NCBI GenBank assembly: GCA_039000515.1
Contig: JBCFYV010001001.1
Span: 941,830 to 1,005,829 of the forward strand
Length of the DNA stretch: 64,000 bases
DNA from: Timema cristinae
Lineage: Eukaryota > Arthropoda > Insecta > Phasmatodea > Timematidae
Reading direction: 5' to 3'
The position numbers and the translations under genes were made by a program. The notes under the pieces were generated by a model. It was not told where the DNA came from. It saw only the letters and a list, made by a program, of their open reading frames with translations, and searched no databases. Positions 33,501-42,000 of the stretch are shown here, piece by piece. Numbering within the stretch: the stretch's first letter is position 1; each line of letters begins with the position of its first letter.

Positions 33501-36500
33501 AAGTTCTAACAATATATTAATATAAAAGTAATTCAAAGTATATTTATTGTATTAGTGGGAATTTCCCTTGTATGATAATCGCGTTAATAAGAGAATCTGA
33601 GCTAGCCAAGGACAGATATCAATATTATAAGTCTTCTTTACGTATATTTCTGTAATTGTCACCCAACTGGGGGGAATTAAATCGTCATAGGTGGAAGAGG
33701 AGGACTTCTTCGATTGGGTCCCAACGAAGGGGCCACTAGGATTTTACACTATGCATGAGGACATGCAAACTCGATACTAGTTGGTTAATTACAGCTCCCA
33801 GCCTACCGTACAAAGCCTTGCTCAGAATCACGAAGGTAGGACTCGAACTGATTACTGACATTGACATTCATTAATTTATTGTGAGTTCCATCAAAGGTGG
33901 GAATTGTTTTGTTGCCAAGAAAATTAGGTTAATTTTAAGTTTCAAAAGATACAGTTTAATTAACGTTGTTTTCGAGTGAACCTTTAATCGAAGTAGTTTA
34001 GGAGTCATTATCTAGTAGTGAAAAAAGGTTTTTCAATTTTCTATGAACAAAAGATAACCTATTTGAGTAAGACTACGTTTCTGACCCACTTTGGTGGCAG
34101 CACGGTCTAAGGCACCACTCTCACAGTAGACTAGACTGCTCATGACGGGGAGATCATGGTTCTAACCAGGTTGGGTGTACTGAGGGTGGTTTTTCCTAAA
34201 TGATATCTCACTCTCTATCTCCCCGCAAATTCGATTACATTTCTCTAAATTTAACCTTACTCACCAGAAAACCGTAATAATAGTACATAGGCGTAGAGCC
34301 CAAAAGTGTGGTTCTACGTGGTGCTAAAAAACTACGTTCCTATATTATTATTATCATCACCGCGTCTTACTACCCGTTCGATCTATACGCACTTACTCTA
34401 ATGTAAATGGTAGGATGACTGTGAGATGAAATGGAGGACCTACAGTTTAACGTGGGATCCGAACCACGGTGGAGGCCTGGAATTCCACACATTCACAAGT
34501 TGTGATCAATACACATCTTGTAGGTGACCTGGTGGTCTAGGGGTAAGGTGTCAGACTTCTATGCTGGCGGCCGGGGTTCAATCCTCGGTCCCGGCAAAGA
34601 TTTATCTGATTACCAAACCCTTCCTTCACCTCTGACAAGAGACATCTTGTGAATGTGGGGAATGCCAGGCCTCCACCGTGGTTCGGATTCCACGTTAAAC
34701 AGTAGGTCCTTCATTTCATCTCACAATCACCCTACCATTACACATTAGCGTAAGTGCGTATAACCCGAACGGGTAGTAAGACGCGGTGCTAATAATAATA
34801 CACATCTTGTCAGAGGTGAAGGAAGGGTTTGGCAATCAGATAAATCTGTGCTGGAGCTGAAGATTGAACTTCGTACCCCCAACACAGAAGTCCGACACCT
34901 TACGCATAGACCATCAGGTCACCTACTACGTTCCAATATAAAGCGTTGTAATTTTATTATGACTTGTCCATTATAGGCTATGCAATCTTTACTATGAGCT
35001 ATGCGTTATGCGTGAATATAAATACAGCGTAATAAACGGACACCGGTTTGTGTTGTCAGGTAACAACACGAGAGCTGATAGTCTTGTAAAGGATGTTTTC
35101 AACCAACTGGCTGTGGTCTTCAGTTTCCTGTGCCTGCTGGTGACGTGTAATGGAGCGAGTGTCGTCACTGCAAAGGTAGATACATACAGCTCATCGTGGC
35201 TACCCCTTACCTACCCCAGACGTAGCCGCAAGTAGAGATAGGACTTACCTACCCTAGACATAGCCGCAAGTAGAGATAGGACTTACCTACCCTAGACATA
35301 GCCGCAAGTAGAGAAAGGACTTACCTACCCTAGACGTAGCCGCAAGTAGAGATAGGACTTACCTATTCTAGACATAGCCGCAAGTAGAGATAGGACTTAC
35401 CTACCCTAGACATAGCCGCAAGTAGAGATAGGACTTACCTACCCTAGACGTAGCCGCAAGTAGAGATAGGACTTACCTACCCTAGACATAGCCGCAAGTA
35501 GAGATAGGACTTACCTACCCTAGACATAGCCGCAAGTAGAGAAAGGACTTACCTACCCTAGACGTAGCCGCAAGTAGAGATAGGACTTACCTATTCTAGA
35601 CATAGCCGCAAGTAGAGATAGGACTTACCTACCCTAGACATAGCCGCAAGTAGAGATAGGACTTACCTACCCTAGACGTAGCCGCAAGTAGAGATAGGAC
35701 TTACCTATTCTAGACATAGCCGCAAGTAGAGATAGGACTTACCTACCCTAGACATAGCCGCAAGTAGAGATAGGACTTACCTACCCTAGACATAGCCGCA
35801 AGTAGAGATAGGACTTACCTACCCTAGACATAGCCGCAAGTAGAGATAGGACTTACCTACCCTAGACATAGCCGCAAGTAGAGATAGGACTTACCTACCC
35901 TAGACGTAGCCGCAAGTAGAGATAGGACTTACCTACCCTAGACATAGCCGCAAGTAGAGATAGGACTTACTTACCCTAGACGTAGCCGCAAGTAGAGATA
36001 GGACTTACCTACCCTAGACATAGCCGCAAGTAGAGATAGGACTTACCTACCCTAGACATAGCCGCAAGTAGAGATAGGACTTACCTACCTTAGACATAGC
36101 CGCAAGTAGAGATAGGACTTACCTAACCTAGACATAGCTGCAAGTAGAGATATGACTTACCTTGTTAATGTACCGTACTTACGTTTTATGCGGCGAGTTT
36201 TAAAGATATAACATTGAAACAAAAACCACAAATTCTTAAATAATTCTAAAAATAGTCTTACAATGTTACATAATTATTTTTTAATCTTGATGTAGTTTTT
36301 TTTTGTAAACGTGTTTTTACAATCATCTACAACATAGACTATTTGGTTTATTAATGAAAATAGTCTGTAGGGATCTTCCTGTCAGGATGTAGATTAATAA
36401 AGTCTGTGGAAGCACATTATATCTATCTTGAATAGAATATAAGAAAAATACGTTTTGATATGCAAGTCGATTCTGTCCATACCAGATAGTAAAGTGGGCG

Positions 36501-39016
36501 TGTTTCTTCTTCAGTGGAAGATGGGAATTGTTTTAAACAGCTAAATGAAATACCTCGCAGAGTGAGCTACTCATTTTCTTCCCTCTATTTCTTTTTCATG
36601 CATTGACCTCTAAGTGTTATGTAGCTTAGAGTTCTAAGGTTCGTCAAGTCAAAATGCAACCCGCTTCGTAAAATATCTTCAAAATCATAAAGTAGGCAAC
36701 GTTGTTAACATAACTAGAATTATCAAGAATACAAAAACCCAAACAACCGTGCGCGGGTCATCCGGTTTACTTTTGTCTATTCGGGAAATTTATTTTCATT
36801 TTTCAGTTACGTGTGAACTAGGCTTTCGAGAACATTGCGTAGCACCAAAAGATCACTGTTGACCTTGTAGCCTATTAAACATCACTAACTTTTTTATTTA
36901 TTTAAATAAACTTGTATGTGGAGGTGGGATGAAAGAGAACGAGAATAAAGGTTTATACTTTTTAAACTTTTTGATAAGAAAAAACCATTTTGGTAAAAAA
37001 CAAAAAAAACAGTATTTGTCTTTAGTTTAATTTCCTACTTATTATAATCTCAACAAGTCTTGATTATTTGTCATGTGAGTCTTGGAGTGTTAATATAGGT
37101 CTACACTATTTTTTAATTTTCACGATTTTCTTCTTTATTTATTGGGTCTCTAAACTGCCTTTAGTTGTGCAAACATCTTAATTATGGGCTAACACTGAAA
37201 GACGTATCGTGTTCTTTTATTCGATTATATACCTAGTAACAAATGTTCACGTTTACAATGCATTATATATATATGAGAAATTAAAACAACATAGCCCGTT
37301 TAACCATTGTCAGCTGTAGAAGGTGTTCTCCTTTTAATTATACAAGTAGTTTTTTGTTTGTCTTGTTATAAGTAAGCTCCTTTATTGCACCATCTTCTTT
37401 ATATAAAATTAAAGTTTACATCATACAAACTTTGCAATGAATCAAAAGACAGAGAGCGCTAAGGAATGCTTTGTTGGGATTGGTTTTATAGGATGTACAA
37501 TATACCCACACACCATCCCTCCCCCCCCCCCCCCCCCCAAAGTGTATAATATAAACCTAGCTCGTTGGATTTTCTTTAAAGGTCAGCGCAGAATTTATTG
37601 AAACATTGCTGAGAAACTCGTGCTCAAAAAATAATATACCTTGGAGAGAGGTAAGATTTATATTATTATTATTATTATTATTATTATTAAGGTTTATAAC
37701 CCGACACCTTAGCTCAGCTGGTAACGTGTCTGTCTACTGAGCTAGGCGTCCCGGGTTAGATTCCCGGAATGGCCGAAAAATTTATCATTGATAAAATGTG
37801 GGTTTACCCTTTCACAAAGATGAATTAAGGGCCGAGGTCTGGATGTTGTGCCTCTCCTATTCTTAAGTTAGATTATATGGCATTTGAAGCTACAACAGGC
37901 CTTGTCAGCCGGTGGAATAATATATGACTTAAACAAAACATTGACCCAGGTCACAGGTTGTAAACAGTATTGAATGTAAAGTAAAATTATTAAGGTATAT
38001 AGGCCCATCGACTTAGTAAGGTCGTTAGAGTCTCAAACGACATTAAAAACAAAGTAAAATTCTCAAAAGGGCTCAAGAATATAGTTCATATTAGGGGGTT
38101 ACATTTTAATAAATCTATTTTCATTTTTTTGGTCATGAACTAAGGAACTAACTACGCTAATGCGCTAGGGATGAAGCTGGTTGAATTTAGAGGAAGTGTA
38201 TCCAAAGTTGCGAGGAGGGAGAATAAAAAAACATTTAGTGAAAAACACTCCCAGTAAACTCGACCGGGATTCAAATCCCAATCTTCCCGTCATCAGCAGT
38301 CCAGCCTATCGCGAGAGTGACGCCTTTGAGTAGACTATTCGAAAACAGAAGCGAGCTTATTTCCGTATGAATGTGATTACTCATGTCCGCTATGGGGGAG
38401 AAGGGAATGTTTACAAATGGCCCCTTTGGTACATATTACCTTCGTCAGTGTCCACGCGGTCTAAGGTGTCGCTATCGTGTTAGACTAGACTGCCGATTAC
38501 AGAGAGATCGTGGATCGAATCCTGGTTAGATGTACTGAAGGGGGTTCTTCCAAAATTGCTTTCCACTCTCCCTACACCCAAATGCGGGTACACATAACTT
38601 AAAATTAAACCTTCCTTGGATGACCTGGTGGTCTAGGGGTAAGGTGTCGGACTTCTGAGCTAGGGATCCGGGTTCAATCCTCGGTCCCGGCACAGATTTA
38701 TCTGATTACCAAACCCTTCCTTCACCTCTGACAAGACAACTTGTGAATGTGGGGAATGCCAGGCCTCCACCGTGGTTCGGATTCCACGTTAAACTGTAGG
38801 TCCTTCATTTCATCTCACAATCACCCTACCATTACACATTAGCATAAGTGCGTATAACCCGAACGGGTAGTAAGACGCGGTGCTAATAATAATACACATC
38901 TTGTCAGAGGTGAAGGAAGGGTTTGGAAAGCAGATAAATCTGTGCCGGGACCGAGGATTGAACCCCGGCCGCCAGCATAGAAGTCTGACACCTTACCCCT
39001 AGACCGCCAGGTCTCC

Positions 39017-39068
<52 letters not shown>

Positions 39069-42000
39069 CCTTCCTCATCCCTAGCTCATTAGCGTAATTA
39101 GTACATACGCGCAAAACCCGAACAGTTAGTAAGGTTTGATGCTAAAAAACACGTTACATATACTCAACAAATAATATTATTAATCGTACCGTAGCGCTTA
39201 TTTGTCAACTTTACGGAACACAAAGATACATTTTTAAACCGCATCTTGCTAGCCTAACAGGCTAACTACATTTAATTACATTGATTGGGTAGGAGTAAAT
39301 AAGGTAGAGTTCAGAGGAGTGTACTCGCATTTGCGTGGAGGGAGGTGAGGGAAACCATTTAGAAAAATACACCCTCAGTATATCCGGCCAGGTTTCCACC
39401 AACGACTTCCCCATCACTGGTATGAGCTCGATGTCTAGTCCACGTGCCCACCAATTTGGGTGAGTACATACTGACCGAAAAATACAATTTCATTACAATT
39501 GAGGTTACAGGAAAAATAATTTGGATTTTTTTTTTAATTAAAAGGAGAATTAAATTGAGAAAATAGTAAGTATTAAATTGCGCATCTAGGCTACACCAGT
39601 CGTAGCCCAGTTTGTGGAAAGACTAGCCAGTACTAACGTACCGTTGCCCAGGGCACGCCCGAATGTACTAATCGTACATGTCCCAATGAGATGATGGAAT
39701 AGTAAGTATAAGAGTGTTAAACCAGCGGAACCACCTAAACTTAACCCAAATTTAACTAACCAAACCCTGGTGACAAACTGGTTGATTCCCTTTCGGGAAA
39801 AATATTTGTGGTACTAGCAGGGAATCGAGCCCACGACCCATAGGTTCGTAGCCAGGTGTACTGACCATTACACCACGGGGACGGTCATAAAACGTCATAA
39901 AACTAGCTCTGGTTCTCCGCATCATTTCGTTAAACAAATAACAACTGTATCAGTTTAATGTCAATTTAATAATATTGAAAGTGTAATTAACTAAATAAAT
40001 TGTGCACAAACATTCAATTTTACTGATTTCAACAGAATTATATATAATCAGATCATTATATAGCCGTGTGGTAGCAAGTGCACAGTAAGGAATGTATGGG
40101 TCCACATCATCGTCATAAAACGGTATCACAATAAAATTAATGAGTTAAAATTAAATCCTTGATTAATAATTTAATTATATTAACAAGTTAATTTTTAATA
40201 TATTCTTAAAGGAAAAAATAAAAGTGTACTAACAAAAATTTTTTTTTTTAATTTGAATGTAAAAATTAGATATGTTATTATTATTTCTATTTACAGAATG
40301 AAACATTTCTGACGACCATAAGATCTCATCCACCTAAGATAATTCTCGGTGGCTACGTTGTTATAAACAGGCAATTTTTTATTAAGGTGAGATAAACATT
40401 TAAAAGGAAAATGTTTTATAAATAAATAATTTTATGTATTGACAATTAACTGTTTTGAAAAACATTGTTAGTTATGTGTCATACTTTTCACGTAAAATGC
40501 ATTAATTATCCGATAGAGTAATCAGTCAAATTGATATTTGCTTGATTGTATACTACAGTCGCCCCATGGCTTCTTTGGTGCTGACTGACAGCTCACAGAA
40601 AACTTCTGACAGTCAACATTTAGGTATCTACCTAAATTTTGACTGTAAGAAGTGACAGCTGCTAAACACATATTTTTGCAGATCATATGGTTCGGCGTAG
40701 GGATACATAATTTGGTCTGCTAACTTTTCAAAGCCGTCAGCTGTGAGCTGTGAGCTGTCAGTCAGCACCAAAGAAGCCACGGGGCTACTGTAGCTTGTCT
40801 GACGCGTTCTTCTTACGTGTAAGCGGGTAAGCTGAATCAAAACTATATTAAAGTAGTACGTTCAACATCCGGCAACCAACTTTTTAAATTTCCTTCTTGA
40901 ATAATCTTGAACTAACTATCGTAATCCCAATCCCAATCGCAATCCCGATTGTAATCAATAAATTTAAATGAATTAATTATCTGAAAAAAATTTACCAACA
41001 CCCAAACTGAGTGCGCAAACGAACGTAATGGTTGCCTAATCACGATAAAGTTTTTTCTATTAGTTTAGCAATTTAAAGGCTACCTACCCTCATTCGCCCC
41101 CCTTTCATACATTTATGGGACACCTAGTGTTAAATTTGACAAATTCCCTATTTTCCGTTATCTTGGGTGACTTTATTAATTTGCCAAATTTTTTTCACAC
41201 GAAATGTATTATTATTATTATTATTATTATTAGCACCGCGTCTTACTACCCGTTCGGGTTATACGCACTTACGCTAATGTGTAATGGTAGGGTGATTGTG
41301 AGATGAAATGAAGGACCTACAGTTTAACGTGGAATCCGAACCACGGTGGAGACCTGGCATTCCCCACATTCACAAGATGTCTTGTCAGAGGTGAAGGAAG
41401 GGTTTGGTAATCAGATAAATCTTTGCCGGGACCGAGGATTGAACCCCGGCCGCCAGCACAGAAGTCTGACACCTTACCCCTATACCACCAGGTCACCTAC
41501 CACTGAAATGTAGATTTTTCAATAACTTTGGAGGGATTTCAATCTAAATTATCCACCTACACCCAACCCTTTTCGGTTCACACTTTCCAATTATGGAATT
41601 TTAAAATTTATTTGGTTATCTGATATGGTTCTCTTACGTGCCCCCAAGCTGAACATTTTCAACCACATTGAAAATAGTTGTATCAACTTCGAGATCTTAT
41701 ATGTTTTTTTTTGCAATTTTTTTTTATTTCAAATTTTTACTATTTTTTTTATCATTTGGAGTGGTTGTCTTAACTGTATGAAAAGATTTGTATTTCTCAA
41801 CACACTTGGAAAGATATTTTCTAATTTTTTTTTTAATTATTAGCTTTCCTTCAACACATATCTTAATTTTAAAATCTAAAAAAAACGTACTTTTTTACTA
41901 ATCTGCAAAATTTCTATTTTCTACCAGATCGAAAGTAGTGATTTAGGTAAGTTTTGAAATCTCCCATAATTCCCTATTTCACTACAATCCCTTCCATTTT

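Noticed and set aside
35204..36163. CRISPR-like array of 38-bp repeats
   Set aside because: Units abut with no unique spacers, and the context is an insect gene intron. It is a minisatellite.
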